A stretch of DNA of 64,000 bases from Prado023 sp963697345 (lineage in GTDB: Bacteria > Actinomycetota > Actinomycetes > S36-B12 > CAIYMF01). Position 1 is the first letter of the stretch; each line of letters begins with the position of its first letter. Below are positions 24,602 through 32,695 of the stretch, one piece after another. The position numbers and the translations under genes are program-made. The DNA lies in the NCBI GenBank assembly GCA_963697345.1, contig CAVONS010000008.1, forward strand, positions 649,385 to 713,384. Reading direction: 5' to 3'. The notes under the pieces are model-generated. The model searched no databases and was not told where the DNA came from. It saw nothing but the letters and a program-made list of their open reading frames with translations.

Positions 24602-24716
24602 GGAGCGAACTGGAATGAGCACTCAATGAGCTCGCTGCGATGAGCGTGCCCTACAGCAACCAGCGGTCCATGCCCTGACAGACACCAGGTGGGCGCGGAC
24701 CAGGACAAGGAGAGAC

Positions 24717-27605
24717 GTGTCGAAGGTCCGGGTCAGCACACTGGCCAAGGAGTTGGGGATTCCCAGCAAGGAAGCCGTTGCGTGGTTGAACGCCAACGGT
24801 GAGTACGTGAAGTCCGCGGCGTCCACGATTGAGGCGCCGGTCGAGAGGAAGCTGCGCGAGGCCTTCCCGGCCGCGAAGCCTTCCGAGCCCAAGCCCGCCA
24901 AGGCCACCAAGAAGACGGAAGCCGCGCCACAGGCGCCCGCTGCCCCCGAAGCTGCCTCCGCAGCCACCGTGGCCCCCTCTGCAACGCCGGCTGGACCCAC
25001 GCCTGCCGGGCCCACGCCCGCGGGGCCAGCCGAAGTGGCAGCCCCCGCCGCGCAGGCGCCCGCGGCACCCGCCGCTCCCGAGGCGCCGACAGCCCCGGCG
25101 GCTGACGCCACGCCGAGCGCACCCGAGCAGGCGCCGGCCGCGAGCGCTGGAGCCGACAGCGACGCGGATGCCGGGGCTGCGCGCCCAGCGCCCGGGCCCC
25201 GTCCGGGCAACAACCCGTACGGCAGCCCCGGCATGGGCCGCCCTGCACCGTCCCCGGGCCCGCGCCCGGGCAACAACCCGTTCTCTGGTTCAGGCATGGG
25301 TCGCGCGGCCCCGGCAGCCCGACCTGCAGCGCCTGGTCCCGCCGGGCCCAGGCCAGCAGCCCCCGGCCCCGGTGGACCTCGTCCCAACCCCGGTTCCATG
25401 CCTCCGCGCCCCGCGGCACGTCCGGCGGGTCCCGGTCGTCCCGGCCAGGCTCGTCCCGGTACACGCCCCGGTGGTCCGGGTGGCCCCGGTGGCCCCGGCG
25501 GTTCGCCCGGTCGTCCGGGTTCTCCCGGCGGCGGCGGTCGTCCGGGTGGCCCCGGTGGCCCCGGCGGTGGTGGTGGCGGGTTCCGGCCCGGCGGCGCTGG
25601 TGCGCCGGGTGGAGCCGGTGGCTACCGCCCCGCAGGTCCTCCCGGTCGCGGCCGCCCTGGTGGTCCCGGACGCGGCGGCACAGCTGGCGCCTTCGGGCGT
25701 CCCGGCGGTCGGCCCACGAAGGGCCGCAAGTCCAAGCGCGCCAAGCGCCAGGAGTACGAGAACATGCAGGCTCCTGCGATCGGTGGCGTTCGGCTGCCGC
25801 GCGGGAACGGTGCCGTCGTGCGGCTTCCTCGTGGAGCCTCGCTGACCGACTTCGCCGAGCGGATCGACTGCTCGGCCGCCGACCTCGTCACGGTGATGTT
25901 CAAGCTGGGCGAGATGCTCACGGCCACTCAGTCGGTGGATGACGACACGCTGCGCCTGCTGGGCCAGGAGCTGGACTTCGATGTCCAGGTCGTGTCCCCG
26001 GAGGACGAGGACCGCGAGCTCCTGGGCACCTTCGACCTCGAGTTCGGTGAGGACGAGGGCGACGAGGACGACCTGGTCATCCGGCCGCCGGTCGTGACTG
26101 TCATGGGTCACGTCGACCACGGCAAGACCAAGCTGCTCGACGCGATCCGTTCGACCAACGTGGTGGATGACGAGGCAGGTGGCATCACCCAGCACATCGG
26201 CGCTTACCAGATCACGGTCGACGTCAACGACATCGAGCGCAAGCTGACGTTCATCGACACGCCGGGCCATGAGGCGTTCACCGCCATGCGTGCCCGTGGT
26301 GCCCAGGTGACCGACATCGCGATCCTGGTCGTGGCCGCCGACGACGGCGTGAAGCCGCAGACGGTTGAGGCGTTGAACCACGCCCAGGCTGCCGGCGTGC
26401 CGATCGTGGTCGCGGTCAACAAGATCGACAAGGAGGGCGCCGACCCGACGAAGGTGCGCGGCCAGCTCACCGAGTACGGGTTGGTGGCCGAGGAGTTCGG
26501 CGGCGACACCATGTTCGTCGACGTCTCGGCGAAGGGTCGGCAGAACATCGAGGGCCTGCTCGAGGCTCTCGTGCTCACCGCCGACGCCACCCTGGACCTG
26601 CGGGCGAACCCGACCCAGGACGCACAGGGTGTGGCGATCGAAGCCCACCTGGACCGCGGCCGTGGCCCGGTGGCCACAGTCCTGGTCCAGCGCGGCACGC
26701 TGCGCCCCGGTGACTCGATCGTGGCCGGCGATGCCTTCGGGCGAGTCCGGGCCATGCTCGACGAGCACGGCAACACTGTTGACGAGGCGACACCGGCACG
26801 TCCGGTGCAGGTCCTGGGCCTGACCTCGGTGCCCGGTGCGGGGGACTCGTTCCTCGTTGTCGGCGAGGATCGCGTCGCGCGTCAGATCGCCCAGACCCGC
26901 CAGGCCCGCGAGCGCAACGCCCAGCTGGCCAAGCGACGTGGTCGACGGACGCTGGAGGACTTCCTCAAGCAGCTGGAGACCGGCGAGGTGCAGGAGCTCA
27001 ACCTGATCCTCAAGGGCGACGTGTCCGGTTCGGTGGAGGCCCTCGAGGACTCCCTCATGGGCATCGATGTCGGCGAGGAGGTCAACCTGCGCATCATCGA
27101 TCGTGGTGTTGGCGCGATCACCGAGACCAACGTCATGCTTGCTGCAGCGTCGAACGCGGTCATCATCGGCTTCAACGTCCGGCCTCAGGGCAAGGCGACG
27201 GAGCTCGCTGACCGCGAGGGTGTGGACATTCGCTACTACAACGTCATCTACGCCGCGATCGACGACATCGAAGCTGCCCTCAAGGGCATGCTCAAGCCGG
27301 AGTACGAGGAGGCCCAGCTCGGCACCGCCGAGGTGCGCGAGGTCTTCAAGAGCTCCAAGTTCGGCACGATCGCCGGCGCGTTGGTGCGCAGCGGGGAGAT
27401 CCGGCGCAACAGCAAGGCGCGCCTGGTCCGTGATGGCGTCGTGGTGGCCGACAACCTGAATGTCGGATCGCTGCGCCGATTCAAGGACGATGCGACCGAG
27501 GTCCGTGAGGGCTTCGAGTGCGGCATCGGCCTGGGGTCGTTCAACGACATCAAGGTCGACGACGTGATCGAGACGTTCGAGATGCGGGAGAAGTCCCGCG
27601 ACTGA
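24717..27605 (+). CDS. infB: Translation initiation factor IF-2
   Basis: A 962-residue GTPase that delivers initiator tRNA to the 30S subunit. The N-terminal IF2_N helix (STLAKELGIPSKEAVAWLN) is followed by an Ala/Pro/Lys-rich region to about residue 150, then a Gly/Pro/Arg-rich, low-complexity stretch to about 340, far longer than in E. coli and typical of Actinobacteria. The G domain has GHVDHGKT (G1), DTPGHE (G3), NKID (G4) and SAKG (G5). Domains II, III and IV follow, ending in IKVDDVIETFEM. The GTG at 24717 is preceded by AAGGAGAG. Confidence 0.98.
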   Translation: MSKVRVSTLAKELGIPSKEAVAWLNANGEYVKSAASTIEAPVERKLREAFPAAKPSEPKPAKATKKTEAAPQAPAAPEAASAATVAPSATPAGPTPAGPTPAGPAEVAAPAAQAPAAPAAPEAPTAPAADATPSAPEQAPAASAGADSDADAGAARPAPGPRPGNNPYGSPGMGRPAPSPGPRPGNNPFSGSGMGRAAPAARPAAPGPAGPRPAAPGPGGPRPNPGSMPPRPAARPAGPGRPGQARPGTRPGGPGGPGGPGGSPGRPGSPGGGGRPGGPGGPGGGGGGFRPGGAGAPGGAGGYRPAGPPGRGRPGGPGRGGTAGAFGRPGGRPTKGRKSKRAKRQEYENMQAPAIGGVRLPRGNGAVVRLPRGASLTDFAERIDCSAADLVTVMFKLGEMLTATQSVDDDTLRLLGQELDFDVQVVSPEDEDRELLGTFDLEFGEDEGDEDDLVIRPPVVTVMGHVDHGKTKLLDAIRSTNVVDDEAGGITQHIGAYQITVDVNDIERKLTFIDTPGHEAFTAMRARGAQVTDIAILVVAADDGVKPQTVEALNHAQAAGVPIVVAVNKIDKEGADPTKVRGQLTEYGLVAEEFGGDTMFVDVSAKGRQNIEGLLEALVLTADATLDLRANPTQDAQGVAIEAHLDRGRGPVATVLVQRGTLRPGDSIVAGDAFGRVRAMLDEHGNTVDEATPARPVQVLGLTSVPGAGDSFLVVGEDRVARQIAQTRQARERNAQLAKRRGRRTLEDFLKQLETGEVQELNLILKGDVSGSVEALEDSLMGIDVGEEVNLRIIDRGVGAITETNVMLAAASNAVIIGFNVRPQGKATELADREGVDIRYYNVIYAAIDDIEAALKGMLKPEYEEAQLGTAEVREVFKSSKFGTIAGALVRSGEIRRNSKARLVRDGVVVADNLNVGSLRRFKDDATEVREGFECGIGLGSFNDIKVDDVIETFEMREKSRD

Positions 27606-27613
27606 CGCGCGTG

Positions 27614-27657
27614 GGGAGCGGTGACGCACGCGGGCATCCCGTGTCGCTGCCGCTCCC
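27614..27657. repeat. 8-bp inverted repeat after infB
   Basis: GGGAGCGG and CCGCTCCC are 28 bp apart in the 129-bp infB-rbfA gap. With no T tract this is more likely an mRNA end-protecting hairpin or a pausing site than a terminator. Confidence 0.3.
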
Positions 27658-27734
27658 ACTGCCGTCGTGGCATTGATGTCTGGCGTCCCTACTGGTACCA
27701 ATGCCGGTGGGGGGATTCATGAGAGGTGGGCGCC

Positions 27735-28205
27735 ATGAGTACCCATGAGGCGCGCGTGCGTCGGCTTGCTGACCGCGTGAAGGTGATCGTGGCCGAGACG
27801 CTGGAGACCCGCGTCAAGGATCCCCGCCTCGGCTTCGTGACCATCACGGATGCTCGGGTCACCAACGACCTGCGCGAGGCGACCGTGTTCTACACGGTGC
27901 TCGGGTCCGAGGATGAGCGAGCCGACACGGCCACTGCGCTCGAGTCGGCCAAGGGCGTGCTGCGCACGGAGGTCGGGCGCCAGACCGGAGTCCGGCACAC
28001 CCCGTCGCTGACGTTCATCGCCGACGCCCTGCCGGAGAACGCCCGGCACATCGACGACCTGCTGGCCCGGGCCGCCGAGACCGACGCTGCGGTGGCTGCT
28101 GCAAGGCAGGGCGCCCAGTACGCGGGGGAGCCCGACCCGTACCGCGCCCCACGTGAGGACGACGCCGACGAGGCCGAGGCCACTAGTGACGCCCCCGGTG
28201 CCTGA
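27735..28205 (+). CDS. rbfA: Ribosome-binding factor A
   Basis: A 156-residue cold-shock 30S maturation factor with a KH-like fold: VRRLADRVKVIVAETLETRVKDPRLGFVTIT (two blocks), VTNDLREATVFYTVLG, GVLRTEVGRQTGVRHTPSLTFI and HIDDLLARA. A 35-residue acidic tail extends past the usual end. The ATG at 27735 follows GAGAGGTGGG; an in-frame GTG 9 bp upstream is also possible. The 3' end overlaps truB. Confidence 0.96.
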   Translation: MSTHEARVRRLADRVKVIVAETLETRVKDPRLGFVTITDARVTNDLREATVFYTVLGSEDERADTATALESAKGVLRTEVGRQTGVRHTPSLTFIADALPENARHIDDLLARAAETDAAVAAARQGAQYAGEPDPYRAPREDDADEAEATSDAPGA

Positions 28206-29235
28206 GGTGTTGACCGCCGTGTCGGCATCGACACTGACGGCGCCCCAGCAACCGGCCCCCGAGGGGATCGTGGTCGTCGACAAGCCCGCGGGTTGGACCT
28301 CGCACGACGTGGTGGGCCGCATGCGCCGCCTGGCCGGCACACGACGCGTCGGCCACGCCGGGACCCTCGATCCGATGGCCACCGGGGTGCTGGTGATCGG
28401 CCTGGGGCGGGCCACAAGGCTGCTGGGCCACATCAGCGGCTCGGACAAGACCTATTCGGCCACGATTCGCCTGGGTTGGTCGACCGTGACCGACGACGCC
28501 GAGGGAGAGCGCCTCCAGGGCGCCCCCGCCGATGCCGTGCCCACCGAGGCGCTGATGGTCGGTGTGCAAGCCCTGACCGGGCCGATCATGCAGCGACCCT
28601 CCTCAGTCTCGGCCATCAAGGTGCAGGGACGCAGGTCCCATGACCGGGTCCGGTCCGGTGAGGAGGTGGAGCTGCCCGAGCGACCCGTGCTCGTCTCCCA
28701 GTTCGATGTGCTGGACGTCCGCCGTGATGCGGACATGGGCTGTACCGACATGGATGTGGAGGTCACCTGCTCGTCGGGGACCTACGTCCGCGCGCTTGCC
28801 CGCGACCTCGGGGCCTCCCTTGGCGTCGGGGGGCACCTGACAAGCCTGCGGCGCAGCAGGGTCGGCATCTTCGACGCGACACAGGCCCGGAGCCTTGAGG
28901 CGCTCGCGGAGGAGTTGGAGGTCACCGATCTGGCCTCGGCGGCCCGGGCCGCCTTCCCCGCCGTCACCTTGACCGCCGCCGATGCGAACGCCGTGCGCTA
29001 CGGCCGCTCCATCGAGCTGGGGTTGGCCTGGTCACGGGCGCGGAGCCCCGAGGGGGTCACCGAGTTCGAGACGAACGCCGATGCGTTGGATGCGGCACAC
29101 CAGGGCACGGCCGACTGGTCCGAGAGGACGACGCCGGCGCACGCCCTGTTCGCCACTGATGGTGAGTTCCTCGCCCTCGCTGAGCCCAAGCCAGACGGCT
29201 CGACGAAGTACCTCGCGGTCTTCTCACAGCCGTAG
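28186..29235 (+). CDS. truB: tRNA pseudouridine(55) synthase
   Basis: Makes pseudouridine 55 in the tRNA T loop. GIVVVDKPAGWTSHDVVGRMR is followed by the catalytic block GHAGTLDPMATGVLVIGLG (catalytic Asp in TLDP), SGSDKTYSATIRLGW, the thumb region SVSAIKVQGRRSHDRVRSGE, and CSSGTYVRALARDLG. A C-terminal PUA-like extension with SIELGL and YLAVF is present, as in other actinobacterial forms. The exact start is uncertain: GTG at 28186, 28198 or 28207 all fit, and all overlap or abut the rbfA stop. It is convergent with the M24 peptidase. Confidence 0.95.
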   Translation: MTPPVPEVLTAVSASTLTAPQQPAPEGIVVVDKPAGWTSHDVVGRMRRLAGTRRVGHAGTLDPMATGVLVIGLGRATRLLGHISGSDKTYSATIRLGWSTVTDDAEGERLQGAPADAVPTEALMVGVQALTGPIMQRPSSVSAIKVQGRRSHDRVRSGEEVELPERPVLVSQFDVLDVRRDADMGCTDMDVEVTCSSGTYVRALARDLGASLGVGGHLTSLRRSRVGIFDATQARSLEALAEELEVTDLASAARAAFPAVTLTAADANAVRYGRSIELGLAWSRARSPEGVTEFETNADALDAAHQGTADWSERTTPAHALFATDGEFLALAEPKPDGSTKYLAVFSQP

Positions 29236-29264
29236 TCGGGTGCCCCCGACAGCGGGGAAGCGGC

Positions 29265-30809
29265 TCAGAACTCCGAGGGCGTGCCCTGCACGTGGCGCAT
29301 CCAGGCGGTGAGCTCATCGGGATCCCGCGGCAGGGACGCCGAGAGGTTCTGCGGACCCGCGGGGGTGACCCGGATGTCGTCCTCGATGCGCACGCTGATC
29401 CCGCGGAACTCGTCGGGGACGCTCAGGTCGTTGGGCTGGAAGTACAGGCCCGGCTCGACGGTCAGCACGTGGTTGGCGCCCAGAGGCCCGTGCAGGTAGG
29501 CCTCCTCACGTGCCTGCGCGCAGTCGTGCACGTCCAGGCCGAGGCTGTGTGAGACCCCGTGCAGGGTCCAGCGGCGGTGTCGCCCAGCGCCGGGCCGTTC
29601 GGGGTCGTCGCTGCACGAGACCTCGGGGGTCACGTCGAGCAGGCCCCACGAGTGCAGGTGCTCGGCCAGCACGCGCATGCACGCCCGGTTGGCGGCCAGG
29701 AAGTCGTTGCCGACCTGGCACTCGGCGATCCCCGCCTCCTGGGCCTCCAGCACCGCGGCATACACCTTGCGCTGGATCGGTGACCACTGCCCGCTGAGCG
29801 GGAAGGTGCGCGTGACGTCCGCGGTGTGGATCTCCTCGGTCTCCACACCCATGTCGGCCAGGAGCAGGTCACCGGAGCGCAGCTGGCCGTTGTTGCGCCA
29901 CCAGTGCAGGGTGGTGCCGTTGGCCCCCGAGCCCACGATCGAGGTGTAGCCCACCTCGTTGCCCTCGAGGCGCGCGCGCCTCCAGAAGGTGCCCTCCAAC
30001 CAGCGTTCGCCACGCACGGGTCGGTCGAGCAGGTTCGGGATCTCGCGTGCCACGTCGGCGAAGCCTCGCGCCGTGGCATCGCAGGCGTGCTGGAGGCGGC
30101 CGATCTCCCAGTCGTCCTTGGTCAGGCGCAGCTCGTCGATCACAGCGGCCAACTTGTCGCCGGCGGCTCGCGGCAGGAGCGGATCGAGCAGGGGGTCATG
30201 GCCGGTGAGCACCGCGCACTCCTGGTCACGCCAGGGTTCGAGAGCGTGGGCCAACTCGTCGAGCGGACGGCACTCAAGGGCCAGGACGTCGCTGGTCTGG
30301 TCTGGCGTGGGGACGTTGCCCACCCAGATCGCCCCGAACCGGTGGTCGGTGAAGTACCCCTCTGAGCCGGCGTGGTGGTAGGCCCGGATGTACAAGGTGG
30401 CGTCATGTCCCGGGCCGCTCGCCCGTGGAGCCATCACGAGAACCGCACCTTCGACGGTCTCACCGGTCAGCCACACGAACGCCGAGGCTGCCCTGAAGGC
30501 GTAGTCGGTGTCGTTCGCGCGGGTCTTCAACTGTCCTGAGGGCACCACGATCAGCTGGCCGGCGAAGTGCGCAGAGAGCGCCTCGCGGCGACCGGTCGTG
30601 TGCGCGGCGACGCCTGAGCCCTCAGCGGGATGCGGCATCGTCGGGGCGGGCTGCCAATCCGTGCCGAGGAACTCGACCAGATCCCGGCTCATGGCCGGCC
30701 GTTTGCGGACCGGTGGAGGTGTCAGGTCCGCGGCGTCCGGGGCCCCAGTGGCCGGCTGTGGCGCGTCCTGGGCCATGTCGGTGGTCGGCTTGGTGTGCTC
30801 GTGGCTCAT
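29265..30809 (-). CDS. pepP: M24 metallopeptidase, Xaa-Pro aminopeptidase type
   Basis: A 514-residue dinuclear-metal aminopeptidase that removes N-terminal residues preceding proline. About 40 disordered residues precede the AMP_N domain (about 70-230). The pita-bread domain carries all metal ligands: LLADMGVETEEIHTADVTRTFP (two Asp), HGVSHSLGLDVHD (His), TVEPGLYF (Glu) and VRIEDDI (Glu). The ATG at 30809 has TAGACT 8 nt upstream and no ribosome site, so it is likely leaderless. It is divergent from ribF across 120 bp. Confidence 0.95.
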   Translation of the reverse strand: MSHEHTKPTTDMAQDAPQPATGAPDAADLTPPPVRKRPAMSRDLVEFLGTDWQPAPTMPHPAEGSGVAAHTTGRREALSAHFAGQLIVVPSGQLKTRANDTDYAFRAASAFVWLTGETVEGAVLVMAPRASGPGHDATLYIRAYHHAGSEGYFTDHRFGAIWVGNVPTPDQTSDVLALECRPLDELAHALEPWRDQECAVLTGHDPLLDPLLPRAAGDKLAAVIDELRLTKDDWEIGRLQHACDATARGFADVAREIPNLLDRPVRGERWLEGTFWRRARLEGNEVGYTSIVGSGANGTTLHWWRNNGQLRSGDLLLADMGVETEEIHTADVTRTFPLSGQWSPIQRKVYAAVLEAQEAGIAECQVGNDFLAANRACMRVLAEHLHSWGLLDVTPEVSCSDDPERPGAGRHRRWTLHGVSHSLGLDVHDCAQAREEAYLHGPLGANHVLTVEPGLYFQPNDLSVPDEFRGISVRIEDDIRVTPAGPQNLSASLPRDPDELTAWMRHVQGTPSEF

Positions 30810-30817
30810 ATTCAGCG

Positions 30818-30823
30818 AGTCTA
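30818..30823 (-). promoter_or_regulatory. Leaderless -10 box of the M24 peptidase
   Basis: On the minus strand TAGACT is followed by 8 nt and the ATG at 30809. Confidence 0.5.
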
Positions 30824-30929
30824 GGGTGCGCGGCGGTCTCGGGGGAGTGCATGGACCGCTCCCGGACCCCGCGGCCTTGGGCGCGTCGGCGATTGCCCGC
30901 CGGCGCGCCCGACATGGCAGGGTATGCGC

Positions 30930-31898
30930 ATGCAGGTCTGGCGTGGGTGTGAGCAGGTGCCTGCCGACCTCACTCGGACGTCGGTCACGATCGGCGCCTT
31001 CGACGGCGTCCACCGCGGGCATCGGATCCTGCTGGAGCGCACCGTGTCGGACGCCGGGTCCGGGCTGCTGCCCGTGGCGGTCACCTTCGACCCGCATCCC
31101 CTGTCGGTGATCAAGCCCGAGCTCGCGCCGCTGCTGCTGACGTCCATGCCACACCGGATCGAGCTCTTCGAGGCTGTGGGCATCGGCGGGGTCCTGGTGA
31201 TCCCCTTCACCGCGGAGCTGGCGCAGGAGTCCGCCGAGCGGTTCGCATCACGGGTCATTGCGGAGACGCTGCATGCCCAGCACGTGGTGGTGGGCGCCAA
31301 TTTCCGGTTCGGTCATCGTGCGGCTGGGGACGTCGCGCTCCTCACCGAGCTCGGTCGGGAACTCGGCTTCGACGTGACCGCCGTGGATCTGGCGCCACTG
31401 CCCTGGGGGACGGGGTCCACCGGGGATGACGGGACCGTGGCCGTCTCGTCGACCCAGATCCGGGCCCTGATCGCTGGGGGAGACGTCGCCGGAGTCACGG
31501 CCGCTCTGGACCGACCGCACCGGGTGTCCGGCGTGGTGGTCAAGGGCGACCAGCGCGGGCGAGAGCTCGGCTACCCCACCGCCAACCTCGATGTGGACCC
31601 TGCGATGGCGGTCCCCGCCGATGGTGTGTACGCAGCACGGTTGCGAGTCGCGGGGGAGTCCGGGCAGTGGCGCGCGGCGGCGGTGTCAGTCGGCACCAAC
31701 CCCACGTTCGACGGCGAGGAGCGGCGCGTGGAGGCCTACGTGATCGATGCCCCCGACGGCTACGACGTGTACGACTTGACCGCGGACCTTGAGTTCATCG
31801 ACCGCATCCGTGGGATGCAGCGGTTCGATTCCATCGAGGACCTCGTCACCAGGATGGGTGTCGACGTTGAGCGCAGCCGCCAGATCCTGTCGGCCTGA
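30930..31898 (+). CDS. ribF: Bifunctional riboflavin kinase / FAD synthetase
   Basis: Phosphorylates riboflavin to FMN and adenylates it to FAD. The N-terminal FAD-synthetase domain has VTIGAFDGVHRGHR, AVTFDPHP, VVVGANFRFGHRAAGD and SSTQIRALIAGGDV. The C-terminal flavokinase domain has GRELGYPTANLD, DGVYAARL, SVGTNPTFDGEERRVEAYV and LEFIDRIRGMQRF. It is 322 residues from the ATG at 30930 (MQVWRG, the usual family start); an in-frame ATG 6 bp earlier is possible. Its order next to truB is common in Actinobacteria; here the peptidase is inserted. Confidence 0.96.
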   Translation: MQVWRGCEQVPADLTRTSVTIGAFDGVHRGHRILLERTVSDAGSGLLPVAVTFDPHPLSVIKPELAPLLLTSMPHRIELFEAVGIGGVLVIPFTAELAQESAERFASRVIAETLHAQHVVVGANFRFGHRAAGDVALLTELGRELGFDVTAVDLAPLPWGTGSTGDDGTVAVSSTQIRALIAGGDVAGVTAALDRPHRVSGVVVKGDQRGRELGYPTANLDVDPAMAVPADGVYAARLRVAGESGQWRAAAVSVGTNPTFDGEERRVEAYVIDAPDGYDVYDLTADLEFIDRIRGMQRFDSIEDLVTRMGVDVERSRQILSA

Positions 31899-31910
31899 TC
31901 CGGGAGCCGG

Positions 31911-32504
31911 TCAGCGCCGCCAGCCGAAGTTCTGGGTCCAGTAGACACTCCACTGGCCGGGGCCCTCGACGCGCCCGACGCCGAGCTCGCGGTACTTGCG
32001 GTTCATGATGACCCGGCAGTGCCCGGGGCTGTTCAACCAGGCCTTGACCACGGCTTCAGGCGAGGCCAGGCTGCGGCCAGCGGCGATGTTCTCCCCAGCG
32101 GCCCGGTAGTTGTAGCCGGCTGCGCGCATCCGCGTGAAGGGCGAGATGTTGCCGGGGGCGTAGTGGGAGAAGTAGTTGCGTGTGGCCATGTCGGCACTGT
32201 GACTGTTGGCCGTCGCCGAGAGGGTGGAGCTCCAGCGCAGCGCCCTTGCCTTCTTCATCCGAACCCCGCCGCACTTGCGCGAGTGCCTTCTGGCCTGGTT
32301 CGTGAGCCGCAGGACCTCGGCCTCATATCCATCCCGAGCGGACGACCCCGTCACCGCGGGCACCGCGAGGGTCGTCATCGCACGCGGGGCGGCCGATGTC
32401 GCGGGTGCTGCGGCCCCGAAGGCGGGCACACCGCCGAGCGACCCCGCGACGAAGGCAAGCGACGTCGCGAATGTGGTGATCCGACGGACAGGTATGGAAC
32501 TCAT
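31911..32504 (-). CDS. Secreted CAP/SCP-domain protein
   Basis: A 197-residue exported protein. A signal peptide (about residues 1-31, ending near PAFGA) and an Ala/Thr-rich linker are followed by a CAP domain: EVLRLTNQARRHSRKCGG, LRWSSTLSATANSHSADMATRNYFSH with the conserved His residues (two blocks), GYNYRAAGENIAAG, VVKAWLNSPGHCRVIMNRKYRELGVG and WTQNFG. CAP proteins in bacteria are secreted with varied, mostly unknown functions. A Cys pair is visible (CGG and HCR). It neighbours the adhesin but has its own start; the adhesin terminator lies between them. Confidence 0.92.
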   Translation of the reverse strand: MSSIPVRRITTFATSLAFVAGSLGGVPAFGAAAPATSAAPRAMTTLAVPAVTGSSARDGYEAEVLRLTNQARRHSRKCGGVRMKKARALRWSSTLSATANSHSADMATRNYFSHYAPGNISPFTRMRAAGYNYRAAGENIAAGRSLASPEAVVKAWLNSPGHCRVIMNRKYRELGVGRVEGPGQWSVYWTQNFGWRR

Positions 32505-32612
32505 GCCACTGGCATCGGCTGCCCTTGCTGGCCGCGTGAAGCCGCTGTAGGGCGGTTACCCCGTACGGCGGGCCCCCAGATGGAGCAATCCGGCGGGTGC
32601 ACCCCGTACGCC

Positions 32613-32650
32613 GATGTGCCCGGCCCCGAACTCTCGGGGCCGGGCACATC
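32613..32650 (-). terminator. Strong hairpin after the adhesin gene
   Basis: A perfect 15-bp stem (GATGTGCCCGGCCCC with its complement at 32636-32650) and an 8-nt loop lie 46 bp beyond the adhesin stop on the minus strand. No T tract follows, as is usual for GC-rich Actinobacteria. Confidence 0.75.
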
Positions 32651-32695
32651 CGGTCAGGTCAGGCGTTGGGGCCCAGAGAGCCCCGCCTGCCTTGG

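Noticed and set aside
25290..27701. 803-residue open frame opposite infB
   Set aside because: It is a shadow of the infB coding strand; low-complexity translation and no start signals.
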